Assembly (NCBI GenBank): GCA_027082955.1
Contig: JALWTA010000030.1
Coordinates: forward strand, 62,001-126,000
Origin: Sulfurovum sp.
GTDB taxonomy: Bacteria; Campylobacterota; Campylobacteria; Campylobacterales; Sulfurovaceae
Reading direction: 5' to 3'
DNA length: 64,000 bases
Shown here: piece by piece, positions 34,378-43,211 of the stretch
Position numbering within the stretch: position 1 is the first letter of the stretch
Layout: each line of letters begins with the position of its first letter
The notes under the pieces: model-generated
Database searches by the model: none
What the model saw: only the letters and a program-made list of their open reading frames with translations
Told to the model about the DNA's origin: nothing
Translations under genes and position numbers: made by a program

Positions 34378-35550
34378 TTAAATGCTGCGTTTAAATTCGG
34401 GATAGGCTTCGATACCGCACTCGATGGCATCGATCCCCTCCAGTTGTTCTTCATCACCGGCACGCAGTGTAAAGATCTTGTTGATACTGTAAATTATAAC
34501 AAAAGAGAGCGGAAAAACAATAGCAGCAACTACAGCCACCCCTTTAAGCTGTGTCAGGAAGCTTACATCTGTGAAGATGCCGACAGCCAGTGTACCCCAG
34601 ATACCGTTGACCAAGTGAACGGAGAGTGCTCCGACGGGATCATCCATCTTCAGTTTGTCAAAGAATGGAACAAAGAGAACAACCAGAGCACCACCAATGG
34701 CACCGACAAGAATAGGCGTATAGATATCATACAAGTCAGGACCTGCTGTGATCGCAACCAAGCCGCCCAGTGCACCGTTTAGGATCATCGTAACGTCAAA
34801 CTTTTTGTAGCGTACATAGGTCATGAGCCATCCTACAATTGCTCCTGCAAGTCCTGCAGTATTGGTGTTCATAATAGTCAATGAAACGGCATCGGCATTC
34901 TCTTTGGTAGAGATGGCACCGACAGATCCGCCATTGAAACCAAACCAGCCGATCCAGAGTAAAAAGGCACCCAGTACAACCAGAGGAATATTAGAAGCGG
35001 GGATAACTTGCACTGTACCGTTCTCTTTATATCGTCCTCGTCGTGCTCCCATGATCAAAATGGCAGCAAGCAGCGCCCAGCCGCCTGTAGAGTGTATGAC
35101 AGTCGATCCTGCAAGGTCATGCATACCGGAGATGTCAAACATGGTTCCAGAGAGGAAGTTGGCTCCCCATGTAATGTTGACGATGGTCGGATAGAGAAAG
35201 GCTCCGACAATAATGGTGAAAAGGACAAGTGGAATGATACGTGAGCGTTCACTGACACCACCACTCATAATGTTGACCACTTTCCCCACAAATGCCATTT
35301 GGAAGAGGAAGAAGGCATATTTGTTGATGCTGTCCTGATGATCCCAGCTTCCAAATGCATAGGTGTAGCCTACAAGCAGAAAAGCCAATGATGCTACTGC
35401 ATAGATCATTACGTTGACCGTGAGTACTGATGTAACGTTTTTGGTACGTACAAGACCGGCTTCAAGCATGGCAAAGCCGGGTACCATCAAAATGATCAGT
35501 GTCATGGCAAATAGAGAAAAGAATGTGTCAATGACATAGTGCATTTCCAT
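34378..35550 (-). CDS. amtB: Ammonium transporter AmtB copy 1
   Basis: A 390-residue channel with eleven hydrophobic helices and AMT signatures: GFAMLEAGLVRTKNV, DLAGSTVIHSTGGWALL (the pore His), and a second pore-His region VGALSVHLVNGIWGTLAVG. There is no cleaved signal peptide, unlike copy 2. The C-terminal tail that binds GlnK ends GIEAYPEFKRSI. It lies downstream of a 258-bp intergenic region with a 17-bp palindrome (35675-35691). Confidence 0.95.
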   Translation of the reverse strand: MEMHYVIDTFFSLFAMTLIILMVPGFAMLEAGLVRTKNVTSVLTVNVMIYAVASLAFLLVGYTYAFGSWDHQDSINKYAFFLFQMAFVGKVVNIMSGGVSERSRIIPLVLFTIIVGAFLYPTIVNITWGANFLSGTMFDISGMHDLAGSTVIHSTGGWALLAAILIMGARRGRYKENGTVQVIPASNIPLVVLGAFLLWIGWFGFNGGSVGAISTKENADAVSLTIMNTNTAGLAGAIVGWLMTYVRYKKFDVTMILNGALGGLVAITAGPDLYDIYTPILVGAIGGALVVLFVPFFDKLKMDDPVGALSVHLVNGIWGTLAVGIFTDVSFLTQLKGVAVVAAIVFPLSFVIIYSINKIFTLRAGDEEQLEGIDAIECGIEAYPEFKRSI

Positions 35551-35808
35551 AGAGACTCCTTTGAGAATAAAATGAATGGTATAAGTGTATCAGATTTGAA
35601 TGTTAGTAGTTTCTCTATGAATGATGATAAAATAGGCAGAAATATGATGAAAAAAAATTTAGCACAGTTTTTTTTGATTAAAATTTAATCATTTTGCAAG
35701 TAGAATACAGAAGAGATTTGCAGCAATATACCCTATACAGGGCTTTGCTGGGAGTATGTTTTGCATGCAGCAGGCATACTTTTTTCAAAGCATGCTTGCA
35801 ACAATAGA
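35551..35808. other. amtB copy 1 upstream region with palindrome and hairpins
   Basis: This gene-free stretch holds the TGATTAA-N3-TTAATCA palindrome, a hairpin at 35721-35750 (CAGCAA, CCCT-ATAC-AGGG, TTGCTG) and a second imperfect hairpin around 35753-35800 with AGTATG/CATACT and TGCATGC/GCATGC-type arms. The hairpins lie just downstream of glnK copy 2 on the transcribed strand and may separate the two amtB-glnK units. Confidence 0.5.
35675..35691. promoter_or_regulatory. 17-bp palindromic operator candidate upstream of amtB copy 1
   Basis: TGATTAA-AAT-TTAATCA, a perfect 7-bp dyad 125 bp upstream of the amtB ATG. The same dyad with another 3-bp centre precedes amtB copy 2, and a degenerate version lies in the leader of the NtrC-like gene. 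A candidate -10 (CATATT on the minus strand, 35641-35646) would put the dyad near -49. Confidence 0.6.
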
Positions 35809-36171
<363 letters not shown>

Positions 36172-36193
36172 TTACTCGTCATAGGTGAACCCT

Positions 36194-37501
36194 TTACAGG
36201 TTCATCCCTTTTTCACCGTGAACTGCTTCATCAAGACCGATCTCTTCTGTTTCGGCATCAACTCTCGCACCGCCTGTAAGGGCACTTGCAATGAAGTAGA
36301 CAATAACAGTACCAATGAGTGTCCAGAGACCGACAACGACAACAGATTCAACCTGTACCATGAACTGTCCCATTCTGTCTCCACTGGCTTTCAGCGGTCC
36401 GTCCCAAAGAAGGTCTTTGTCGTTCAGTGCAAGCAGACCAGTCATCAGTGCTCCCCAAAGACCTGCAAGGAAGTGAACACCGAATGCATCGAGGGAGTCG
36501 TCATAACCAAATATCTTTTTGAGCTTGACAACACCGAAGAATCCGATCAGTGCACCACCGATGCCTACGATGAATGCACCGCCTACAGAGACAAATCCTG
36601 CTGCCGGTGTAATAGCAACCAGACCTGCAACGATACCAGAAGCGATACCGAGCAGTGTCGGTTTTTTATAGACAACCCACTCTACAATCAGCCATGTAAG
36701 ACCTGCAGCAGCAGTTGCAACAGTCGTAGTCAGCAGTGCTACACCGGCAATGGCATTGGCACCGAATGCGGAACCGGCGTTAAATCCGTACCACCCAAAC
36801 CACAGTAGTGCCGCACCCGCAGCGGTAAATATGATGCTGAAAGGTTTCATAGGCAGTTTTGGATAACCGGCTCTTTTACCTACCAGAATAGCCAGAACCA
36901 GACCTGCAAGACCACCGTTCATGTGGACAACAGTACCACCGGCAAAGTCAAGCGCACCGGCATCAAAGAGCAGTGCACCGTCTCCACCCCATACCATGTG
37001 TGTAATAGGTGCGTAAACAATCAGTCCCCAGAGAGCCACAATGACCATCCATGTAGAGAACTTCATACGACCGATAACAGAACCTGAAGCGATCGCTACA
37101 GTAATAGCAGCAAAAGTTCCTTGGAATGCGATAAATACGAAAGTTGGGTAAGTTCCGCTAAGGTCTGTCCACTTGATACCGCTTAAGAATACGTTACCAA
37201 GACCACCGACAAATTTCTGGATACCTGCAGATTCAGCTGTACCGAATGCCAGTGAGTAACCTGCAATGACCCATACGACGAATGCCAGTACGAATGCACC
37301 CATTACCATTGCGTAGGTGTTGAGCGCATTTTTTGTTCTTGACATACCTGCGTAAAAGAGTGCGAGACCCGCAGGTGTCATCAGTAGTACGAGTGCGGTG
37401 GAGATCATCATCCACGCTGTATCACCCGAATCGAGTTTGTCTTCTGCCATAGCGGCAATAGGCATCAGCGATGCCAGTAGAGCGAAAAGTTTTAACTTCA
37501 T
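36194..37501 (-). CDS. amtB: Ammonium transporter AmtB copy 2 with signal peptide
   Basis: A 435-residue ammonium channel that begins with a cleavable signal peptide (MKLKLFALLASLMPIAAMAE), as in E. coli AmtB. It has LFYAGMSRTKNAL, DFAGGTVVHMNGGLAGL and the second histidine region DAFGVHFLAGLWGALMTG. It is clearly divergent from copy 1, so the two are not a simple recent tandem duplication. The palindrome at 37572-37588 lies 71-87 bp upstream; a TATGAT -10 (minus strand, 37535-37540) sits between. Confidence 0.95.
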   Translation of the reverse strand: MKLKLFALLASLMPIAAMAEDKLDSGDTAWMMISTALVLLMTPAGLALFYAGMSRTKNALNTYAMVMGAFVLAFVVWVIAGYSLAFGTAESAGIQKFVGGLGNVFLSGIKWTDLSGTYPTFVFIAFQGTFAAITVAIASGSVIGRMKFSTWMVIVALWGLIVYAPITHMVWGGDGALLFDAGALDFAGGTVVHMNGGLAGLVLAILVGKRAGYPKLPMKPFSIIFTAAGAALLWFGWYGFNAGSAFGANAIAGVALLTTTVATAAAGLTWLIVEWVVYKKPTLLGIASGIVAGLVAITPAAGFVSVGGAFIVGIGGALIGFFGVVKLKKIFGYDDSLDAFGVHFLAGLWGALMTGLLALNDKDLLWDGPLKASGDRMGQFMVQVESVVVVGLWTLIGTVIVYFIASALTGGARVDAETEEIGLDEAVHGEKGMNL

Positions 37502-37571
37502 GCTGTTTCCTTTATATGTTTTGATTGCAGAGGTATCATAACATGGATAAAGAAAAAAATATAATGATTGT

Positions 37572-37588
37572 TGATTAATTTTTAATCA
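37572..37588. promoter_or_regulatory. 17-bp palindromic operator candidate upstream of amtB copy 2
   Basis: TGATTAA-TTT-TTAATCA, a perfect 7-bp dyad that ends one base before the stop codon of the PAS-protein gene. With the -10 at 37535-37540 the dyad lies near -45 to -60, a usual place for an activator. No -24/-12 sigma-54 promoter is seen. Confidence 0.62.
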
Positions 37589-38290
37589 TTACTGGATCAG
37601 AGGAATATCGAGTTTAATGCTGCGTTCACCAAGTGAGCAGTTGATATGGCAGTGTTCTGCAAGTGTACGTATCTCACCATCTGCATCGCTGTAGCGTCCA
37701 TTTGCTTCTATGGAGAGCTGGGCAATGGGTGTACGTTTCCCGTCAATGATGACATGTTCTCCAACAAGCAGTTTTAAAACGATGCGTATGGAGTCAGAAG
37801 CCCTATAGGCATCAAGCACTTTTCTCAGCAGCTTGGAAAACCTGTTTTGGTCAATTTTCAGTGAGGGTAAATCGGGATCTGTCAGAAGCTGAAGTGTGTT
37901 GCTGTTTTTTGTCTGAAAGAGTGCAATGTTGGCTTCAAGCAGCAGGTTGATGTCTGTGGTCGCGAACTTCTCTCTCTCGATAGGAGTGGCATTTTTAATG
38001 CGTGGCGCATGATAGAAACGTATGGAGAGCTGCTCTTCATTCTCATAGCCTACAGTAATGGCATAGAAGTTGAATGTATCATAGGTTAGAGTGACCGTTG
38101 TCGTTTTGTAGCCGAAGTTTTGCGGGGCGTAGGTCAGTGCAAGGTCGTAGAGCTCTTTTTTGGAAACATACCCGAAAAGAATCTCTGCACTGTTGTTTAG
38201 ATAGAGAATCTTCCCTGTCGGATCAAAAAGGATGAAGGGACTGTTATCCCAGTCTACAAAGGGCTGAAAGTCAATCGATGTCGTGTTCAT
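37589..38290 (-). CDS. Degenerate NtrB-like PAS protein
   Basis: The 233-residue protein has an N-terminal PAS domain (residues about 10-95, FILFDPTGKILYLNNSAEILFGY) and a C-terminal part that follows the layout of a histidine-kinase ATPase domain (LKIDQNRFSKLLRKVLDAYRAS ahead of RIVLKL) but has no recognisable phospho-accepting His box, no N-box Asn and no glycine-rich G boxes. It is best read as a pseudokinase or ligand sensor related to NtrB. It overlaps the NtrC-like gene by 20 bp and lies upstream of amtB copy 2, so it probably reports nitrogen status to that regulator. Confidence 0.65.
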   Translation of the reverse strand: MNTTSIDFQPFVDWDNSPFILFDPTGKILYLNNSAEILFGYVSKKELYDLALTYAPQNFGYKTTTVTLTYDTFNFYAITVGYENEEQLSIRFYHAPRIKNATPIEREKFATTDINLLLEANIALFQTKNSNTLQLLTDPDLPSLKIDQNRFSKLLRKVLDAYRASDSIRIVLKLLVGEHVIIDGKRTPIAQLSIEANGRYSDADGEIRTLAEHCHINCSLGERSIKLDIPLIQ

Positions 38291-39002
38291 GGATCTTCTT
38301 CCTTAGTGTATTGCGGTTGATACCGAGTACCTGCGAGAGCTGAAGCTGGGATTTGAATTTTGCAAGTCCCGCTTTGATCAGCGGTACCTCATAGAGATTG
38401 AGATGTTCTTTGTAGCCGTTATTACCGCCAAGGTTTTCCATAAGATAATGGTAGACAGCCTGTTGTATTGTCTCTTTTCCCATATATCGGGTAGTAAGGT
38501 ACTGATAGACAGAGCGTTTCAGTGTTCTACTGTTGTGAGATAGATTGACGGGGATTTCATCGATATCTATCTCCTCATCGATCATGAGATCATCGCAGGC
38601 ACGCTTCAGGAACTTCTGTTTTAAAAATTGTGTATCTTCCGGACGTTCTTTGAGAGAGGGGAGATGGTAGATAAAGGCAAAAAGAGAGTCTATCGTATGC
38701 TGGTTGCCGATGTAGTTCGCGGTTGCGATGATACGTTTGTTGTCAAAATCGAGTCTTTCCATATTTTTCAGTTTTTCAAAATCGGTAATGATAAGCTCGT
38801 CACTCTCTTCCATCAGTGTCTCGACAGCATCCTGATCCTCACCTGAAACAGAGGGAGCATCCGGGAAGAGGTAGGAGGCCAATGTTTTTTTCCCGGTATT
38901 GGGCTCACCGATGATGATGGAGGAGACCAAAAGGGTCTTGGTAAGATTGAGCCCTTTGATGATATGGCGTACTTGTTCAGAATCTGTATAAAATAGTTCC
39001 AT
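38271..39002 (-). CDS. Reduced NtrC-like AAA+/Fis regulator lacking receiver and GAFTGA
   Basis: The 243-residue protein resembles the middle and end of an NtrC-type activator: Walker A GEPNTGKKT at about 34-42, Walker B LIITDFEKL, sensor I RIIATANY, YHLPSLKERPEDTQFLKQKFL, and a C-terminal Fis helix-turn-helix (LAKFKSQLQLSQVLGINRNTLRKKI seen as LQLSQVLGINRNTLRKKI). There is no receiver domain and the stretch between Walker A and B is too short to hold the sigma-54-contacting GAFTGA loop. It may therefore act as a plain DNA-binding switch at sigma-70 promoters. The ATG at 39002 is chosen because a TATAAT lies where the upstream ATG (39062) would be. Confidence 0.72.
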   Translation of the reverse strand: MELFYTDSEQVRHIIKGLNLTKTLLVSSIIIGEPNTGKKTLASYLFPDAPSVSGEDQDAVETLMEESDELIITDFEKLKNMERLDFDNKRIIATANYIGNQHTIDSLFAFIYHLPSLKERPEDTQFLKQKFLKRACDDLMIDEEIDIDEIPVNLSHNSRTLKRSVYQYLTTRYMGKETIQQAVYHYLMENLGGNNGYKEHLNLYEVPLIKAGLAKFKSQLQLSQVLGINRNTLRKKIHEHDID

Positions 39003-39028
39003 AAGTGAGACTTTTTGTAGATATTGAA

Positions 39029-39045
39029 TGATTAAAAAATAACCA
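39029..39045. promoter_or_regulatory. Degenerate copy of the amtB palindrome in the regulator's leader
   Basis: TGATTAA-AAA-ATAACCA: left half identical to the amtB dyads, right half with two mismatches. It lies between the predicted -10 of the NtrC-like gene (minus strand TATAAT, 39061-39066) and its ATG, a position suited to autorepression. Confidence 0.45.
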
Positions 39046-39060
39046 TTTTTGCTTAAAGGC

Positions 39061-39066
39061 ATTATA
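39061..39066 (-). promoter_or_regulatory. Predicted -10 box of the NtrC-like gene
   Basis: TATAAT on the minus strand, 59 bp upstream of the ATG at 39002. It overlaps the alternative upstream ATG, which argues against that start. Confidence 0.5.
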
Positions 39067-39113
39067 TCAAACTTATGTTAAACTATGCGTAACCAATAGA
39101 AGCGAGGAAAGGT

Positions 39114-40013
39114 ATCATCAAAGAGGCATTCAGAGATTTTTGTCGTGCATACCCCTATTTGTCGTTTGAAAGTGCTATTGAGTACTTTTCCATACTGGGT
39201 GGAAGTCGGCAAAGCGCAGAACTTGACTACTTTGAAAGTCTGGATGCCATGGTTACATCCAACTTTGTGTACCACTTTTCAACCTTTCAGCAGATGGTCT
39301 CCCCTTCCTATCTGTTAGAGAACCCCTATCGTGACGTACTTGTTGCTGTGGCACGAGGTGACGGTAAATACTATACGGTACTGCGTAAAGCGAAACTGAG
39401 TGAGCAGACGGGTGAACGCATTGTAACTGAGCTTGTAGAGATGGGGGTGCTCTATATTGAAGCAAGCCGTGAACAGCCGCTTAAAACACACCCCAAACAT
39501 AAACTGAAAAAAGCGCTTCGAAGTTACCGTATTCAGGATAAACTCCGTTTTCATGCACCGTTTATGCGTTTTTGGTTTGGATTTGTCGCTCCATATGCTC
39601 ATGCACTCTCTTTAGGACAGGGAGAGCGGTTTATGGAAAATTTCAGAAACCACTATGAACGTCTTCGTACATTGGTCTTTGAACAGCTCTGCGATGCTTT
39701 TCTGACAGACTACTTTGCCAGAAAAGATACACCGTTGCTAAGCCACGGAAGCTACTGGAACCGCCACAGCGAATTTGACATTCTTGCTGTTACAGCAGAT
39801 AAAAAAGTGGTACTGGGGGAGTGCAAGTACAAAGACCGGAAAGTGTGCAAAAATGAGTTGAACAAGCTCAAAGCCAAAGCAGAGCAGTCGGGTATCAGAG
39901 CAGACATTTTTGCACTCTTTTCCAAAGACGGGTTTTCCAATGAATTGCTTGGGATGCAGAGTGAACAGTTGCTGTTGTTTGATTTGGGGGATTTGCAGCG
40001 GTTGTGTGAATAG
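39114..40013 (+). CDS. DUF234-type PD-(D/E)XK nuclease-like protein, unusual start
   Basis: The protein matches the C-terminal DUF234 region of archaeal-type AAA proteins but has no ATPase domain. Near the C-terminus EFDILAV followed by VVLGECKYKD gives the D and E-x-K of a PD-(D/E)XK nuclease core. The first ATG/GTG/TTG in frame is the TTG at 39159, yet the frame upstream (IIKEAFRDFCRAYPYLSFE) reads as real protein and a strong GAGGAAAGG lies at 39104-39112, just before ATC ATC (39114-39119). I therefore start it at 39114; a non-standard or mutated start is inferred. It converges on thiI. Confidence 0.7.
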   Translation: MIKEAFRDFCRAYPYLSFESAIEYFSILGGSRQSAELDYFESLDAMVTSNFVYHFSTFQQMVSPSYLLENPYRDVLVAVARGDGKYYTVLRKAKLSEQTGERIVTELVEMGVLYIEASREQPLKTHPKHKLKKALRSYRIQDKLRFHAPFMRFWFGFVAPYAHALSLGQGERFMENFRNHYERLRTLVFEQLCDAFLTDYFARKDTPLLSHGSYWNRHSEFDILAVTADKKVVLGECKYKDRKVCKNELNKLKAKAEQSGIRADIFALFSKDGFSNELLGMQSEQLLLFDLGDLQRLCE

Positions 40014-40046
40014 GTAAGCTTCACTTCAATCAATCAATGCAAAATT

Positions 40047-40081
40047 TCCTCAATCCTCAATCCTCAATCCTCAATCCTTTA
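40047..40081. repeat. Heptamer array (unit TCCTCAA) overlapping the thiI stop
   Basis: Four perfect units TCCTCAA and a fifth TCCTTTA whose TTA is the thiI stop codon on the minus strand. It is the most regular of the arrays. Confidence 0.8.
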
Positions 40082-41572
40082 TTCCGGTCTATACACCTTC
40101 ACATCCGCTCCCTCCGCATCTTTAAGATACTGCGCATGCAGGCGGCTCATAACCCCTTTGTCGCAGTAGAGCAGGTAGGTTTTCTCTTTGGGGAGTTTTT
40201 TGAACTCGGTTTTGAGACGGTAGAAGGGGATTTTCAGGGTTTTGCATGGTGTCTGTACCGTCTCCTCTTCTGCCCGGATGTCAATGATGACATGGCTGTC
40301 TGGGTCAGGGGTCTGTACGACATCAATGGGAGCGTTTTGGGTGATGTCCTCTACGATCTCGTCTACATAGATGCTTTTGGCGTCACTGACAGCTTTGTCC
40401 AGTACGGTATAGTCAAACCGTTTGGCTTCGCGTTCCATGCGTTTGAATGAGCCGTGGGTGATGGGGTTTTTGGAGATGACGCCGCAGTATTCGGGCATGT
40501 TTTCTGCAAAGCGGCGGGTGCCTATCTGGTCGGCGATACGGATGATTTCGGGTTTGTTGGTCGTAGCCAGCGGGCGGAGTACCAGTTTGTTGGTCACCTG
40601 GTCGATGAGTGCGAGGTTGCGCAGTGTCTGGCTGGAGACCTGTGCTACGCTCTCACCTGTTAGCAGTGCATCGATCTCCATATTGTCGGCAATCTTCTCT
40701 GCAGCCATGAGCATAAGCCGCTTGAGGGTTACCCCCATGTAGGTTTCAGCAGTAGAGCGGAAGATCTCGGCAACCACATCTTCAAACCCAATGGTGATGA
40801 ATTTGACACGGTGAGAAGCTCCGTATTTGCTCCAGAGGTACCATGCGACCTGTTTGACACCGATCTCATGTGCCGTACCGCCGAGGTTAAAGAAAATGAA
40901 GTGGGTCTTGATGCCCCGTTTCATGGTAAGGAAGCTTGCTACTGTAGAGTCAAACCCGCCAGACATCAAAGAGAGGATGTCCCCCTGTGTACCGATGGGA
41001 AATCCGCTCAATCCGTCATATTTGGCGGTAATGATGTTGAGCTGATGGTTGATCAGCTCGATACGAACAGTGACATCAGGGTGATGGAGGTCTACCTTTT
41101 TGGCATCGGTGTGTGCGAGTGTGTAGCCGCCGACAACACGTTCGATTTCGGAAGAATTGAATGGGTGGCTGCCGGTACGTTTGGCACGGACAACAAAGCT
41201 TTTGCCTGCGATCTCGTCGGCAACAGTTTTGGCAACCTGTGCTTTGATGGCATCGAGGCTCTCCATGTGGTCAAACTGGAGCGCTTCAAGCACCTGCTCG
41301 ATACCGGGTGTGTTGAGCAGTATGGTGCGTACCTTCTCAACCTTTGCAACCGGTGTGACGACCTCTATTTTGTCTGAGAATTTTTTGATCTGAATGGTGT
41401 CATCTACAGGTTTGAAGAGGGTTTGCAGGTTTTGAAAGAGCTGGTTGACCATCTGCTTTTTAGCACTGCTGCCTTTGACCATGATCTCCGGAAAGAGCTT
41501 GAGGATGAATTTTTGGGTTTGGATACTGGTGTGTGTCACGGTTTGTTCCTGGCATACTATTTTAGGCGGCAT
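40079..41572 (-). CDS. thiI: tRNA 4-thiouridine synthase ThiI with rhodanese domain
   Basis: A 497-residue enzyme with an N-terminal ferredoxin-like and THUMP region, the PP-loop LSLMSGGFDSTVA, and a C-terminal rhodanese domain whose sulfur-carrying Cys is in TYLLYCDKGVMS. ThiI moves sulfur from IscS persulfide to U8 of tRNA and, through the rhodanese domain, to the thiazole of thiamine in some bacteria. The stop codon falls in a heptamer repeat. Confidence 0.93.
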   Translation of the reverse strand: MPPKIVCQEQTVTHTSIQTQKFILKLFPEIMVKGSSAKKQMVNQLFQNLQTLFKPVDDTIQIKKFSDKIEVVTPVAKVEKVRTILLNTPGIEQVLEALQFDHMESLDAIKAQVAKTVADEIAGKSFVVRAKRTGSHPFNSSEIERVVGGYTLAHTDAKKVDLHHPDVTVRIELINHQLNIITAKYDGLSGFPIGTQGDILSLMSGGFDSTVASFLTMKRGIKTHFIFFNLGGTAHEIGVKQVAWYLWSKYGASHRVKFITIGFEDVVAEIFRSTAETYMGVTLKRLMLMAAEKIADNMEIDALLTGESVAQVSSQTLRNLALIDQVTNKLVLRPLATTNKPEIIRIADQIGTRRFAENMPEYCGVISKNPITHGSFKRMEREAKRFDYTVLDKAVSDAKSIYVDEIVEDITQNAPIDVVQTPDPDSHVIIDIRAEEETVQTPCKTLKIPFYRLKTEFKKLPKEKTYLLYCDKGVMSRLHAQYLKDAEGADVKVYRPE

Positions 41573-41652
41573 TATAACATAAGCAGCATATGCTCAAAAG
41601 CTCTATTTAAAGAAAAGTAGAAGATGATAGAAAAAAAGAAGAGGCAGTGCCG

Positions 41653-42423
41653 ATGCATGATATGGAGAAACTCAAAGCATGGCTTGAGAGGGAAGCGGCA
41701 GCAAGAAACCGTCTGGATGAACTCTCCTACAGCCGTCCCGATCCGCTGCTTGTGGCTTCCAGATATAAAGATGAACGTATCGCCTTGATATGTGCACTGT
41801 TTGCCTACGGCAATGCCAGACAGATCGTTGCGTTTCTTGACAGACTCGATTTTTCGCTATTGGAAGAGAAAGAGGATGTGATTGTTGCCAAGACAGATGC
41901 ACTTCTCTACCGTTTCCAAAAGCCGATGGATGTGGCGGCACTCTTTATTGCATTGAAGCGGCTTGGTGAGATTGATACGATAGAGAATCTCTTTTATGAA
42001 GGGTACAGAAAAGAGGGCAGTATTCTGGACGGACTGCACCATTTTCTCTCTGTGCTCCATCGGGTCTATCCGCATCAAAGTTACGGCTACCGGTTTCTAA
42101 CGGGAAGTATCCCCAAATCATGGATGCAGGCAGGTACCTATAAGCGCTATATGATGTATCTGCGGTGGATGGTGCGCAGTGATGCGCTCGATATGGGGCT
42201 GTGGCGCAAGATTGATAAAAAAGATCTTCTGATGCCGCTGGATACACACACTTTTCAAACAGCACGCGCTTTGGGACTGCTGCATCGCAAAAGCTATGAT
42301 ATGAAAGCCGTCCTTGAACTGACAGAACGCTTTAGAACATGGGACAGTACAGACCCGGTCAAATATGACTTTGCGCTCTACCGTATCGGTCAGGAAAAAA
42401 AGCGATATATTTGTTCTGATTAA
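41653..42423 (+). CDS. TIGR02757 family protein
   Basis: A 256-residue helical protein of the DUF2400/TIGR02757 family: SRPDPLLVASRYKDERIALICALFAYGNARQI, LKRLGEIDT, MYLRWMVRSDALDMGLW, and the C-terminal PLDTHTFQTARALGL with VKYDFALYRIGQ. The fold resembles helix-hairpin-helix DNA glycosylases (PLDTH-x-x segment), but no function is established. I start at ATG 41653 with AGAAGAGG upstream; 41662 is possible. Confidence 0.85.
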   Translation: MHDMEKLKAWLEREAAARNRLDELSYSRPDPLLVASRYKDERIALICALFAYGNARQIVAFLDRLDFSLLEEKEDVIVAKTDALLYRFQKPMDVAALFIALKRLGEIDTIENLFYEGYRKEGSILDGLHHFLSVLHRVYPHQSYGYRFLTGSIPKSWMQAGTYKRYMMYLRWMVRSDALDMGLWRKIDKKDLLMPLDTHTFQTARALGLLHRKSYDMKAVLELTERFRTWDSTDPVKYDFALYRIGQEKKRYICSD

Positions 42424-42480
42424 CCGGTAATTTAGTGCTTTTTATGTAAAATACAACAAATTATTTCGAGAGGACTTTTT

Positions 42481-43206
42481 ATGGAAGGTGTATTTACTTA
42501 CCTTGGCGGTGTTTTCGGCGAGCATAACCATATCAGTGTTATGATCGCACACTTGGTATTGGTTGCTGCAATTACGATTTTTATTGCAAAGGCGGCAACA
42601 AAAAGCTTCAGAGCGGTTCCAACCGGTGCGCAAAATGTGATGGAAGCTTATCTTAGCGGTGTGATTGCAATGGGAAAAGATGTGATCGGCGAAGAGTTGG
42701 CACGCAAATATTTGCCGTTGGTTGCTGCAGTAGGTTTGTTTATCTTTGTTTCGAACGTTATCGGTATTATCCCCGGTTTTGAGTCACCTACGGCGAATAT
42801 CAATGTGACACTGCCTCTGGCGCTAATGGTATTTTTCTACTACAATTTCGAAGGTATCAAAAAGCAGGGTGTGGTACACTACTTCGCACACTTTGCAGGT
42901 CCTGTAAAACTGCTTGCACCGTTGATGTTCCCAATTGAAGTTGTATCCCACATCTCCCGTATCATCTCTTTGAGTTTCCGACTCTTTGGTAACATCAAAG
43001 GGGATGACCTCTTCCTCTGGGTACTCTTGATGCTGGTACCTGTCATTGCGCCGCTGCCTGCATATGTATTGCTGACGTTCTCTGCATTGCTTCAGACATT
43101 TGTCTTTATGATTTTGATCTATGTCTATCTTGCAGGTGCCGTGGCAGTGGACGAAGCACATGAAAAAGCACCGGATCCCGTCATCGATACAATGGGAGCC
43201 GTATAA
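42481..43206 (+). CDS. atpB: ATP synthase F0 subunit a
   Basis: The 241-residue membrane subunit a forms the proton half-channels against the c-ring. The essential Arg is in [11 protein letters not shown], and the last helix contains [19 protein letters not shown] (seen as [14 protein letters not shown]). As usual in Campylobacterota it stands apart from the main atp operon. GAGAGGA precedes the ATG. Confidence 0.95.
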   Translation: MEGVFTYLGGVFGEHNHISVMIAHLVLVAAITIFIAKAATKSFRAVPTGAQNVMEAYLSGVIAMGKDVIGEELARKYLPLVAAVGLFIFVSNVIGIIPGFESPTANINVTLPLALMVFFYYNFEGIKKQGVVHYFAHFAGPVKLLAPLMFPIEVVSHISRIISLSFRLFGNIKGDDLFLWVLLMLVPVIAPLPAYVLLTFSALLQTFVFMILIYVYLAGAVAVDEAHEKAPDPVIDTMGAV

Positions 43207-43211
43207 GTTTT

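Noticed and set aside
35753-35800. Intrinsic terminator on the plus strand (AGTATG...CATACT followed by TTTTTT)
   Set aside because: The stem is only 6 bp with a 16-base loop and there is no plus-strand gene upstream to terminate.
37502-37588. Sigma-54 promoter upstream of amtB copy 2
   Set aside because: No GG-N10-GC pattern close to TGGCAC-N5-TTGCA is present on the minus strand; a TATGAT box fits a sigma-70 promoter better.
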